64,000 bases of DNA. It comes from CAITWD01 sp963727285 (GTDB lineage: Bacteria; Actinomycetota; Thermoleophilia; Miltoncostaeales; Miltoncostaeaceae). The stretch lies in contig CAVSFF010000009.1 in the NCBI GenBank assembly GCA_963727285.1, positions 930,001-994,000 of the forward strand, in the 5' to 3' direction. This document shows, one piece after another, positions 8,842-16,601 of the stretch (positions are counted from its first letter, which is position 1; every line of letters begins with the position of its first letter). The position numbers were made by a program, and so were the translations under genes. The notes below the pieces were generated by a model. That model did not search any database, was not told the DNA's origin, and saw only the letters and a program-made list of their open reading frames with translations.

Positions 8842-9034
8842 GTGCTGGGTCAGCTCCTGGACGTAGCCGATGATGGAAAACAGCGACATGAAGAACCGGG
8901 GGAACGTCGACGCCGGGAGCCTGGCGGTCTCCGGCGAGGTCGATCATCGGTGAATGCCTCGGTTGCGCGACCGGGGAAGTCGCCGGGGACTACCCTGGAT
9001 ATCGACCGCCGTACGCGGCGACCTGACCCGCCGG

Positions 9035-9066
9035 GTCGGAACCGCGGGCGCCGCGTTGGTTCCGAC
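9035..9066 (+). repeat. Inverted repeat upstream of Sir2 gene
   Basis: GTCGGAACC (9035-9043) is repeated inverted as GGTTCCGAC (9058-9066). It ends 18 bases before the TAGGCT box, so it would cover the -35 region; a regulator site is possible. Confidence 0.45.
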
Positions 9067-9084
9067 ATCCGCCATCATCACCGC

Positions 9085-9090
9085 TAGGCT
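9085..9090 (+). promoter_or_regulatory. -10 box TAGGCT for leaderless Sir2 gene
   Basis: TAGGCT with 7 bases before ATG 9098 and no ribosome-binding site between them. Confidence 0.55.
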
Positions 9091-9097
9091 CAGCGGG

Positions 9098-9871
9098 ATG
9101 GACTTCGCCACCGAGATCGCGGCTCTCCAGGATCTGCTTGCGGGCGCCGACCGGGCGGTCGTGCTGACCGGACTCGGGTTCGGCCGCGAGGACGACGTGG
9201 AGATCAACGCGGGACAAAGCGACTGGGCCGATCACGCGAGCCTCGAGACGCTGCTGGTCGACCCCGCCCGCTTCTGGGCCTACTACTACACTGCGGCCAC
9301 CGAAATCTCGGCGCGCGAGCCGTCCCCGGCGCACATCGCGCTCGCACGCCTGCAGCGGGCAGGGATCATCGCGACGATCATCGCCCAGTCGGCGGATCAC
9401 CTCCACATCAAGGCCGGGGCGACCGACGTCATCGAGATGCACGGCAACGTTCTGACGGCGAAGTGCGAACGATGCGGGGAGCGCTACGGCCTCCCCGAGG
9501 TCGGGGCGTTTCTCGCGGCGGCGGACGACGGCGTCCCGCGCTGCACAGCCCCCGACTGCGGTTATCCGCTCCGGCCCTCGGGAACGCTGTGGGGCGAGCC
9601 GCTCGCCGACGACGGTGTCACCAGAGCATGGGAGCTCGCGGCAAGCGCCGATGCGTTCGTCTCCATCGACAGCGCGCTACGGACGATCCCGCTGTCGCTA
9701 TTGCCGTCAGTGCCGCTGACGCGTGGGGTACCGCTGGCCATGATCGGCCAGACGGCGACCCAATACGACCGCTACGCGCGGGTCGTGATCCGTTCGGCAG
9801 GCACCCCGATCGTCGAGGCGCTCGCCGAGCGCATGCTCGGCGATCACGCCGGGGCGTCCGCCCCGGCCTAG
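9098..9871 (+). CDS. Divergent Sir2-family protein
   Basis: Sirtuin-related protein of 257 residues. EMHGN places the catalytic histidine at about residue 115, and CERC (123, 126) with C149 and C154 forms a zinc ribbon, followed by RPSGTLWGE as in RPxVVxFGE. The NAD-binding motifs are degenerate: GAGxS reads GLGFG (25-29), TQNxDxLHxxAG reads AQSADHLHIKAG, and GTSL reads SIDSAL. It may have lost deacylase activity or use a different nucleotide. The ATG 9098 follows TAGGCT by seven bases, suggesting a leaderless mRNA. It converges on a DUF35 gene. Confidence 0.8.
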   Translation: MDFATEIAALQDLLAGADRAVVLTGLGFGREDDVEINAGQSDWADHASLETLLVDPARFWAYYYTAATEISAREPSPAHIALARLQRAGIIATIIAQSADHLHIKAGATDVIEMHGNVLTAKCERCGERYGLPEVGAFLAAADDGVPRCTAPDCGYPLRPSGTLWGEPLADDGVTRAWELAASADAFVSIDSALRTIPLSLLPSVPLTRGVPLAMIGQTATQYDRYARVVIRSAGTPIVEALAERMLGDHAGASAPA

Positions 9872-9877
9872 CCGGTC

Positions 9878-10285
9878 CTAGGCGGCGTCGGGATCGACGA
9901 CGAACTTCTGGCTGTAGTAGATGTCGCCCTCGTGGCCGAGCTTCATGCGACGTAGCGTCGCCTTGACCCGGGTTCCGACATGAACATCCTCAAGCGCGGT
10001 ATCGACCACCGGGGCCGGCAGCAGGACGTCCTCGTCCATCGTGATGTGCCCGACGACGTAGGGCTCCTGGCCGAGGAAGTCGCGCGGCGGGTAGTAGACG
10101 ACCGTGTAGTTGGTCAGGGTGCCCTTGCCGTTAAGGAAGACCTCGGTCAGCTCGTCGTTGCCGCACTTGTAGCAGTGGAACTGCTCCCACCACGGGCTGA
10201 TGACCTCACACTTGTTGCAGCGCATTCCGTACAAGCGCAGCTTCGGAGGACCGAGCCGCGAGAATTCGATGGCGGAGACGGTCAC
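9878..10285 (-). CDS. DUF35 Zn-ribbon/OB-fold acyl-CoA partner protein
   Basis: A 135-residue protein with CNKC ... CYKC (an N-terminal zinc ribbon) followed by the OB-fold segment GKGTLTNYTVVYYPP and a C-terminal beta region. DUF35 proteins bind acyl-CoA and act as partners of thiolases or archaeal HMG-CoA synthase. Start GTG 10285 has AAGGAG six bases upstream; the stop of the preceding thiolase gene is only two bases away, indicating coupling. It is the last gene of the unit ligase, HMGCS-like, thiolase, DUF35. Confidence 0.85.
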   Translation of the reverse strand: MTVSAIEFSRLGPPKLRLYGMRCNKCEVISPWWEQFHCYKCGNDELTEVFLNGKGTLTNYTVVYYPPRDFLGQEPYVVGHITMDEDVLLPAPVVDTALEDVHVGTRVKATLRRMKLGHEGDIYYSQKFVVDPDAA

Positions 10286-10287
10286 CC

Positions 10288-11460
10288 TTACTCTCCTTCG
10301 ATGCGCTGGTAGAGGTGAATCGCGCCGACCGCGCCCGGACCGCCACGGCAGGCCGTGATGCCGATTTCGGGGTCCTGGGCCTGGATGCCCTCCGGGGCGG
10401 TCCCGCGCAGCTGCTCGATGATGTCGACCGCCTGGGTCGCGCCGGTCGCGCCGAGCGGATGCCCCTTGCAGAGCAGGCCTCCCGACAGGTTGACCGCGAC
10501 CTTGCCGTCGATCCACGTCGAGCCGTCCTCGGCGCCCCTCCAGCCCTCGCCGGGGGCGGCAAAGCCAAGCCCTTCGATGCCGAGCGGCTCTTGGATGGCA
10601 AACGAGTTGTAGATCTCGGCGACGTCGACGTCGTCGGCGGTGATGCCGGCCATCGCGTATGCCCGCGTGGCGGGCGCGTTGAAGAGCCGGTAGGCGTCGT
10701 CCAGCGTGTCCGTGGCGGCGTACCACGTGCCCGTCGCCATCTGGCTGGCGGTGATGTAGACCTGCGGCTTGTCGGGCTGGTCGCGAAGGATCTCTTCGCG
10801 GCACAGGATCAGCGCCGAACCGGCGTCGGTCATCGGACAGACTTCGAAGAGCTTGAGCGGGTCGGCGACCTTCGCCGACTTCATGACCTCTTCCACCGTG
10901 CACTCGAAGCGCAGGTGCGCATAGGGGTTGCGCGCGCCGTAGTGGTGATTCTTCACCGCCGTGTGGGCGAGGTCCTCTTCGGTCAGCCCGTAGACCTGCA
11001 TGTACTTGCGGGCGGTCAGTGCGACCCCCGACGGGAACGTCAGCCCGGAGAAGTACTCCTCTTTGGAGTCCGCCGCCTGCGCGATGATCGATGTCGCCTC
11101 GACGGTCGCCAGGTCGTTCATCTTCTCGGCGCCGACCACCATGACGGTGTCGTAGAGACCGGAGGCGATCGCGACGACCCCGAGGTGGAGCGCCCATGCG
11201 CCGGTTCCGCAGGCCGCCTCGACGCGCACGGCACCGGCGGGAACCACGCCGAGGTGGTGCGCGGCCATCAGCCCGGTCGAGTTCTCGTAGTTGAAGCCCA
11301 CCGATCCCACATTGCCCACGTAGAGCATCTGAACGTCGGACGGCGAGATGCCGGCGTCCGAAATGGCACCGCGACCGGCTTCGACGATCAGATCGCGAAG
11401 ACTCTTCGAGTGCTGAATCTTATGCGGGGTCTTGCCGATCCCCAGAACACCAACGCGCAT
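10288..11460 (-). CDS. Thiolase family protein (SCP-x/acetyl-CoA acetyltransferase type)
   Basis: Thiolase of 390 residues. The nucleophile Cys84 sits in VEAACGTGAW, the histidine in CKGHPLGATG, and ITACRGGPGAVG is the C-terminal glycine-rich loop with the second cysteine; all three catalytic positions are intact. AEIYNSFAIQEP matches the SCP-x/lipid-transfer thiolase subfamily, which condenses or cleaves acyl-CoA. It lies between the HMGCS-like gene (12 bp gap) and the DUF35 gene (2 bp gap), so the three products probably form a complex. Confidence 0.92.
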   Translation of the reverse strand: MRVGVLGIGKTPHKIQHSKSLRDLIVEAGRGAISDAGISPSDVQMLYVGNVGSVGFNYENSTGLMAAHHLGVVPAGAVRVEAACGTGAWALHLGVVAIASGLYDTVMVVGAEKMNDLATVEATSIIAQAADSKEEYFSGLTFPSGVALTARKYMQVYGLTEEDLAHTAVKNHHYGARNPYAHLRFECTVEEVMKSAKVADPLKLFEVCPMTDAGSALILCREEILRDQPDKPQVYITASQMATGTWYAATDTLDDAYRLFNAPATRAYAMAGITADDVDVAEIYNSFAIQEPLGIEGLGFAAPGEGWRGAEDGSTWIDGKVAVNLSGGLLCKGHPLGATGATQAVDIIEQLRGTAPEGIQAQDPEIGITACRGGPGAVGAIHLYQRIEGE

Positions 11461-11472
11461 TGAAGCTTCTCC

Positions 11473-12459
11473 CTAGTGCGGTTCGGCTTGGCGGCCGCGA
11501 GTCCAAAGGTAGTACGTCGAGAGATCGATCGCCTCGCCGGCGATCTTGTCGGCGATGCCGATCGCCGGCGGCGCCGCAACGATGTCGATCGCCTGTGCGA
11601 CGGCCTCGCCCGCGCCGTAGCTCAGGGCAAGCACCTTGTCGCCTGCGGCGGCGGCGTCGAAGCTCAGCGCCAGGGCCAGGCCGAGAGATGCCGTGCCGAG
11701 GTTGCCGATCTCGCCGACGAAGCTGGTCCCGGCGAGCTGCTCACCGGCGATCCCGGCTTTGCCCAGGCCCCGCAGCACCTGCGGATGCGGCTGGCTGGCC
11801 GCGACGCTGGCATAGTCGCCCGTCGCGGTGCCGGTCGCCGTCTCGAGACCCTTGACCGCCGCACCCATCAGCTTCGGCGTCGTCTCGAACAGCACTTCCA
11901 AACGGTATCGGGGCTCGCGCTCGCGGGCCAGGAACCACACGTCGTACACCTCGTCCGAGGCCCGGGCCACATCGCCCAGGCGCGCAAAGCCACCGGACTC
12001 CGTCACCAGGAAGGCGGCAGCGCCGCCGGCGGCGAGGGTGTCGCAGACGCGCTCCTCGAAACTGACCACGTAGTCGGAGACGACCACAAGCACGGTCCCC
12101 GCGGACGCCACCAGGGCTCCGGCGAGTGCCAACGCGTCGCTCAGGCTCCCGGGGTGACCGCCAAGGTCGTACCCCACCGTGGCGTCCGACAGGCCCAGCG
12201 CCCGGATGAGGGTGGCCGAGATCTTGCGCAGCCCGAACGGCGGCGACAGCGTCACCGCGATGAGCGCACCCGGGGCGCGCTCATCTCCCAACGCCTGATC
12301 GGCGGCCTCGTAGGCCATCGTCAGCGCGTCTTCATCCATCGCCGGAATCGACAGGGTCTTGGCGCGCGGCCGCCCGGGACGTCCAAAGAACTTCTGGACC
12401 TCCCCGAGCGGAACACGGTACTTCGGCAGATAGGCGCCGTAGCGCGAGATCTCGGCCAC
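11473..12459 (-). CDS. HMG-CoA synthase-like protein lacking the catalytic cysteine
   Basis: A 328-residue thiolase-fold protein of the hydroxymethylglutaryl-CoA synthase type. Its start, RYGAYLPKYRVP, is characteristic of that family, and GEIGNLGTASLGLAL and LALSYGAGEAV correspond to the C-terminal glycine-rich loops. SQPHP keeps the family histidine region. In the nucleophile position, where archaeal HMGCS has (A)CKAGT, the sequence is DLGGHPGSLSD (98-108), with no cysteine. It therefore may not form an acyl-enzyme and could be a structural or binding partner of the neighbouring thiolase. Confidence 0.8.
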   Translation of the reverse strand: MAEISRYGAYLPKYRVPLGEVQKFFGRPGRPRAKTLSIPAMDEDALTMAYEAADQALGDERAPGALIAVTLSPPFGLRKISATLIRALGLSDATVGYDLGGHPGSLSDALALAGALVASAGTVLVVVSDYVVSFEERVCDTLAAGGAAAFLVTESGGFARLGDVARASDEVYDVWFLAREREPRYRLEVLFETTPKLMGAAVKGLETATGTATGDYASVAASQPHPQVLRGLGKAGIAGEQLAGTSFVGEIGNLGTASLGLALALSFDAAAAGDKVLALSYGAGEAVAQAIDIVAAPPAIGIADKIAGEAIDLSTYYLWTRGRQAEPH

Positions 12460-12467
12460 TTCAGCTC

Positions 12468-14123
12468 CTAACGCTTCACCACGATGCCCGCCGCCTCACG
12501 ATCGAAGGTGTCGGGGGTGATGCCCTCATCGCGCAGCTTCACCTTCTGGACACGCTCGGTCGGGGTCTTGGGCAAGGTGTCGACAAACCGGATGTAGCGG
12601 GGAACCATGAAATACGGCATCCGCTCGGCCATCCAGTGGGTGAACTCGGCCGGGTCCGGGGCCGAGCCTTCGGGGATGCAGATCACCATGATCTCGTCCT
12701 CGGAGGAGGCGCCCTCGCCGGCTTTGACCCCGATGACCGCCGCTTCTTTGATCTGGGGGTGATCGGAGATCTGGCGCTCGACTTCCATGCTCGAGACGTT
12801 CTCGCCGCGCCGGCGGATGTAGTCCTTGACGCGGTCCATGAAATAGAAGTAGCCCTCGTCGTCCATGCGTCCCAGATCGCCGGTGTGCAACTTCAAGTTG
12901 CGGAAATCCTCGGCGGTTTTCTCGGGCATGCCGTAGTAGGCGCGCATGACGATGTTCGGGATCTTCATGTCGACCACGATCTCACCCGGGGTGTTGGGCG
13001 GCAGCGGCCGGTCGGTCCCGGGCTCGACGATGGTGACCTCATAGCCGGGGTTGGCCTTGCCCATCGAGCCGGCCACACCGGGCTTGGTGGGGTCCATGTA
13101 GGTGGCCATGCCGGTCTCGGTCAGGCCGTAGCCCTCGATGAACTTGACCCCGTAGCGGTCCTGGAACTCGTGGTAGATGTCCTTGGGGGCCGGGGCGGCA
13201 AACACCGTGTGGACCTTGTGGGCCCGGTCGCGATCGGATTCGGGGATCGAGTAGATGAAGTAGCTGACGGCGCCGATCGAGTTGAAGATCGTGGCCTCGG
13301 CGGCGATGACCTGCTGCCAGAACCGCGATGCCGAGAAGCGCTCGACAAAGGCCACCCGGCCGCCGGCGACCAGGGCCGGATAGGCCGACAGCACCTGGGC
13401 GTTGGAGTGAAACAGCGGCAGGCAGCTAAAGAAGGTGTCCTCAGACAGCGATTCGACCGACTTGCCGGCCGTGGCCGAGACGACCTCCAACAGGCCCCGG
13501 GCCGAGAAATAGTCGGCGGCGTTTTGCTTGATGACGCCCTTGGAGCGGCCGGTGGTCCCGGAGGTAAACATGATCCGGGCATCGTCGGTCCAGGAGTACT
13601 CGACCTCGGGCTCGGTGTCGGGGGCACCCAGCAACTCGGCATAGGGCTCCCAGGGCAGGCTCGGGTCCGGGCCTTCCTGGGCGCCGGTCGCAAGCACGAT
13701 CACGTGCTCGAGTTTGGGCAGTTCGGTCTTGATCAGATCCAGCCGGTCCAGATACAGGTCCGAGATGATCAGCTTTTTGGCCTCGACCAGGTTGATCGTC
13801 CAGCTCAAAAAGTCGCCTTTGTAGGCGGTGTTGATCGAGCTCATGACCGCGCCGGCCTTCAGGATCCCGAACCAGGCCGGGACGAACTCCTCGCAATTGG
13901 GGAGCATGACCGACACCGATTCACCTTTCTCGACCCCGCGGGCAAGCAGGGCGTTGGCGATGCGGTTGGCCTGGGAGTTGACGGCGCCGTAGCTCAGCCA
14001 CGGCCGGTCGGCGAATTTGAGGTAGTCGCGGTCCGGATGCTCTAGAGCCCGGCGGCGCAAGACCTCGGCCAGGACCCAGGTGGTCGGGTCGTCTTTGCTG
14101 TACCAGTCGCTCCAGTCGGCCAT
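12468..14123 (-). CDS. AMP-forming acyl-CoA synthetase/ligase
   Basis: ANL-superfamily ligase of 551 residues that activates a carboxylic acid to its CoA thioester via acyl-AMP. The P-loop-like motif is MFTSGTTGRSKG. GYGLTETGM is the A5 motif, HTGDLGRMDDEGY the A7 motif with the ATP-binding aspartate, and the hinge reads DRVKDYIRRRGEN. The C-terminal catalytic lysine region is KTPTERVQKVKLR. It resembles crotonobetaine/carnitine- or long-chain-acid CoA ligases. It heads the four-gene acyl-CoA unit; an 8-bp gap separates it from the HMGCS-like gene. Confidence 0.9.
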   Translation of the reverse strand: MADWSDWYSKDDPTTWVLAEVLRRRALEHPDRDYLKFADRPWLSYGAVNSQANRIANALLARGVEKGESVSVMLPNCEEFVPAWFGILKAGAVMSSINTAYKGDFLSWTINLVEAKKLIISDLYLDRLDLIKTELPKLEHVIVLATGAQEGPDPSLPWEPYAELLGAPDTEPEVEYSWTDDARIMFTSGTTGRSKGVIKQNAADYFSARGLLEVVSATAGKSVESLSEDTFFSCLPLFHSNAQVLSAYPALVAGGRVAFVERFSASRFWQQVIAAEATIFNSIGAVSYFIYSIPESDRDRAHKVHTVFAAPAPKDIYHEFQDRYGVKFIEGYGLTETGMATYMDPTKPGVAGSMGKANPGYEVTIVEPGTDRPLPPNTPGEIVVDMKIPNIVMRAYYGMPEKTAEDFRNLKLHTGDLGRMDDEGYFYFMDRVKDYIRRRGENVSSMEVERQISDHPQIKEAAVIGVKAGEGASSEDEIMVICIPEGSAPDPAEFTHWMAERMPYFMVPRYIRFVDTLPKTPTERVQKVKLRDEGITPDTFDREAAGIVVKR

Positions 14124-14163
14124 CGATCTCTACGTCCTCGCTTGGGAATGTGGAAATGCCAAA

Positions 14164-14192
14164 CCCTCTCCCCGGGTTCGCCGGGGAGAGGG
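14164..14192 (-). terminator. Hairpin between the two acyl-CoA units
   Basis: A perfect 12-bp stem with a 5-base loop separates the OB-fold gene from the ligase gene, so these are probably separate transcripts. Confidence 0.65.
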
Positions 14193-14209
14193 GCGTCACT
14201 CGCCGTCGA

Positions 14210-14665
14210 CTAGTCGACCGGCGTGAAGCGCGGGAGGGTGTAGTCCTCCGACAACTCATCAAACACCACGCGGACGCGCTGTCCAATGCGGACCGTGTCC
14301 GGGTCGACGTCCGGGTATCCGTCCTCGTCTGCGACCAGGTTGGTCATGACGCGAACGCCCTCGTCGAGGTCGACCAGCGCGATGACGTGCGGCGGGTCGC
14401 CCTTCTTCGAGAATCCGGGCGGTCCGATGAAGTGGATCGAGTACGTGTAGACGGTGCCTTCACCCTTGGACTCGGTCCAGGTGACCTCACCGAGGTTGCC
14501 CTTGGCATACGCGCGGGGGTACCAGAACGGCGTGCCGTCCGGTCCCGTCGGAAGCAGAAGCTTGCCTTCCTTGGTCCCAGCCCAGAACGGCCGGCCCTCG
14601 GGGCGCGAACCTTCCTTGATCTGGGAGGCCTGCCACGCGATGCGGGCCTCATTCCTTTCAGCCAT
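14210..14665 (-). CDS. OB-fold (DUF35-like) protein without zinc ribbon
   Basis: A 151-residue protein with the OB-fold block GEGTVYTYSIHFIGPPGF and a C-terminal segment IGQRVRVVFDEL, as in DUF35/acyl-CoA-associated OB proteins. The rubredoxin-like zinc ribbon that normally precedes the OB fold is replaced by LLLPTGPDGTPFWYPRAY, with no cysteine. It follows the thiolase-like gene by 18 bp and is probably its obligate partner. Confidence 0.8.
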   Translation of the reverse strand: MAERNEARIAWQASQIKEGSRPEGRPFWAGTKEGKLLLPTGPDGTPFWYPRAYAKGNLGEVTWTESKGEGTVYTYSIHFIGPPGFSKKGDPPHVIALVDLDEGVRVMTNLVADEDGYPDVDPDTVRIGQRVRVVFDELSEDYTLPRFTPVD

Positions 14666-14683
14666 TGCGATCGTTCTCCTTGC

Positions 14684-15916
14684 TCAGGCCGACGGCGGTT
14701 CGCTGGACAGCACAATGGCGCTCGTGGCGGCCAGGATTCCCCCGGAGCCGTTCGTGATCGCCAACTTGGCGTCGGGGACCTGGTGGTTGCCACCGCCCCG
14801 TGCCGTGTCGTCCGCCTCGCCGCGCAGCTGCAGTGCGGCCTCGACAATGTGGTGCATCGCGCCAAGGTGCGCCTGACGGATCAGGCCACCGGCGGTGTTC
14901 ATGGGCAGCTTGCCGCCAAGTTTGGCGTTGCCCTCCAGCACCCAGTCGCCAGCCTCGCCCTTCCCGCAGATGCCAAAGCCCTCGAGGGCGATCAGCGGCG
15001 TGAAGGAGAAACTGTCGTAGATCTCGGCGACGTCGAGATCGTCCGGCGTGATTCCGGCGACCTCCATCGCGCGGCGACCGGCGCGACCCAGACCATCGCG
15101 GACCGAGTCGACCGACTGGGCCTGCGAGATGTACTGGTGCGAATAGCCCTCGCCGATACCGGCGATGTAGACGGGCTTGGTCTTCATGCTCTTGGCGCGG
15201 TCGGCGGTCGTGACAAGGAATGCCGCGGCCCCGTCGTTGACCAGGGAGCAGTCCAGCACGTGGAACGGTGTCGCGATCATGCGCGAGTTGAGAACGTCCT
15301 CAATCGTCACGGCCTCACGGAGCATGGCGTTCCACTTGAGCGCGCCGTGCTCGGACTGGGTCGCCACAACCGCGGCGAGCGCCTCCTGGGGCACGTTGTA
15401 CTCGTGCATGTAGCGCTGCGCCAGCAGGCCGTAACCACCGATCGTGGTCACGCCGTACGGCCACTCGAACTCGCCCTGGGTCATCTCGCGGGCCTGGGCG
15501 ATCATGCCCGAGCTGGAAATGCCGGAACGCGTGTTGTCGCCGCGGACACAGAGAACGACTTCGGCGAGGCCGGCATCAATCGCCAGCGCCGCCTGCACCG
15601 CCATCAGCGGTGCGGTGGCACCACCGACGGCGACCGAGGCGAAGTAGCCCGGGTGGAAGCCGAGGTAGTCACAAAACGTGGTGGCGTGCATCAGTGTGTG
15701 TTCCACAAAGCTGAATGCCGTCACCATCCCGTCGACCTCGGCAAGCGTGATGCCGGCGTCGTCGAGGGTGAGCTTGGTTGCTTCTGCCAACAGGTCGAAC
15801 GACCCGCGGTCCTTCAGGATGCCCTGCTCCGTCTCGCCGACACCGGCGATGACGATGCCCTTCCGCAGCATCCGTCGGGCTTCGGCGACGTCGGGCGTGG
15901 CCTCGCGCACGCTCAT
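14684..15916 (-). CDS. Thiolase-like protein, catalytic cysteine absent
   Basis: Thiolase-fold protein of 410 residues of the lipid-transfer/SCP-x type. AEIYDSFSFTPLIALEGFG and GGLIRQAHLGAMHH match the subfamily. The nucleophile region reads ASVAVGGATAP (93-103), with no cysteine, and the C-terminal loop ITNGSGGIL also lacks one; a histidine survives. Related proteins include retro-aldolases for side-chain cleavage of CoA esters. The start is ATG 15916, five bases after AAAGGAG; a TTG just upstream is too close to that site. A sigma-70-like promoter lies about 120 bp upstream. Confidence 0.88.
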   Translation of the reverse strand: MSVREATPDVAEARRMLRKGIVIAGVGETEQGILKDRGSFDLLAEATKLTLDDAGITLAEVDGMVTAFSFVEHTLMHATTFCDYLGFHPGYFASVAVGGATAPLMAVQAALAIDAGLAEVVLCVRGDNTRSGISSSGMIAQAREMTQGEFEWPYGVTTIGGYGLLAQRYMHEYNVPQEALAAVVATQSEHGALKWNAMLREAVTIEDVLNSRMIATPFHVLDCSLVNDGAAAFLVTTADRAKSMKTKPVYIAGIGEGYSHQYISQAQSVDSVRDGLGRAGRRAMEVAGITPDDLDVAEIYDSFSFTPLIALEGFGICGKGEAGDWVLEGNAKLGGKLPMNTAGGLIRQAHLGAMHHIVEAALQLRGEADDTARGGGNHQVPDAKLAITNGSGGILAATSAIVLSSEPPSA

Positions 15917-16036
15917 CAAATCTCCTTTGGTCAGCGACGATCAGGAGGGGGCTGCGGTGCGTTTCGCGGACTTCCGAGACTCCGGAGTCGGCGCGCACAG
16001 ACCAGTACGCCCATCGCGGGCCCCAATCCCCGAGGC

Positions 16037-16065
16037 AAGCTACAGGGACCGACAACCCGAATCAA
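16037..16065 (-). promoter_or_regulatory. Sigma-70-type promoter for thiolase-like gene
   Basis: Minus-strand TTGATT (16065-16060), a 17-bp spacer, then TAGCTT (16042-16037). This leaves a leader of about 115 nt before ATG 15916. Confidence 0.6.
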
Positions 16066-16208
16066 GTAACGAAAGGCCCCTGTTTTTCCCTGCAAATATG
16101 GTGCTTCACCACGCCCCGTCCCGGCAGCGCAGGTCGGCTGTCCCGATACCCCAGCCGCTGTTAGCATTATTTCGCAGCACGGAATCATCGCCGAGGAAAG
16201 GGACGACA

Positions 16209-16508
16209 CTGAGCCCCGAACCGCATTACGACGCAGACAGCGATACCTATCGCCACATCTACAAGGGCCACCCGAACGCCACGGCGGTCACCAATGCCGA
16301 AGGGATCACGGTCTTCTTCGACCCGGACACCCACGACGTCCTGGGGTTCCAGATCGTCAACTTCGCCGAGTACTACAAGACGCACCAAACCCCGGAAGGC
16401 GAGTTTGAGATCGTCCTGCCGGCGCGCGTTCCGGTGAACCTCGAAGAAGAAATGGACTTCGACGTCGATTCGCTGACGAGCGGCGTCCGTATCGCCGAGA
16501 TCTACTAG
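16209..16508 (+). CDS. DUF2283-like small protein, CTG start
   Basis: A 99-residue acidic protein with YDADSDTYRHIYKG ... FFDPDTHDVLGFQIVNF, close to the DUF2283 pattern (YDxEADxLYI ... DxxGxVVGIEI). A paralogue lies at 18395-18715. No ATG, GTG or TTG starts at a sensible place; the frame begins best with CTG 16209, five bases after GGAAAGGGA. A terminator hairpin follows. Function unknown. Confidence 0.65.
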   Translation: MSPEPHYDADSDTYRHIYKGHPNATAVTNAEGITVFFDPDTHDVLGFQIVNFAEYYKTHQTPEGEFEIVLPARVPVNLEEEMDFDVDSLTSGVRIAEIY

Positions 16509-16521
16509 GCGCCCGTCGCTG

Positions 16522-16541
16522 CGCGTGGCAACGGCCACGCG
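16522..16541 (+). terminator. Hairpin after DUF2283-like gene
   Basis: CGCGTGGC and GCCACGCG pair over a 4-base loop 13 bases past the stop. Confidence 0.5.
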
Positions 16542-16566
16542 TCAGATCTTGACCGGGATCGGCAGC

Positions 16567-16595
16567 ACCCCCGCCCCCGCAACGGAGGGCGGGGT
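16567..16595 (-). terminator. GC-rich hairpin after acetolactate synthase-like gene
   Basis: ACCCCGCCC pairs with GGGCGGGG(G)T with one bulged base, just beyond the stop of the minus-strand gene. Confidence 0.5.
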
Positions 16596-16601
16596 CGCGC
16601 G

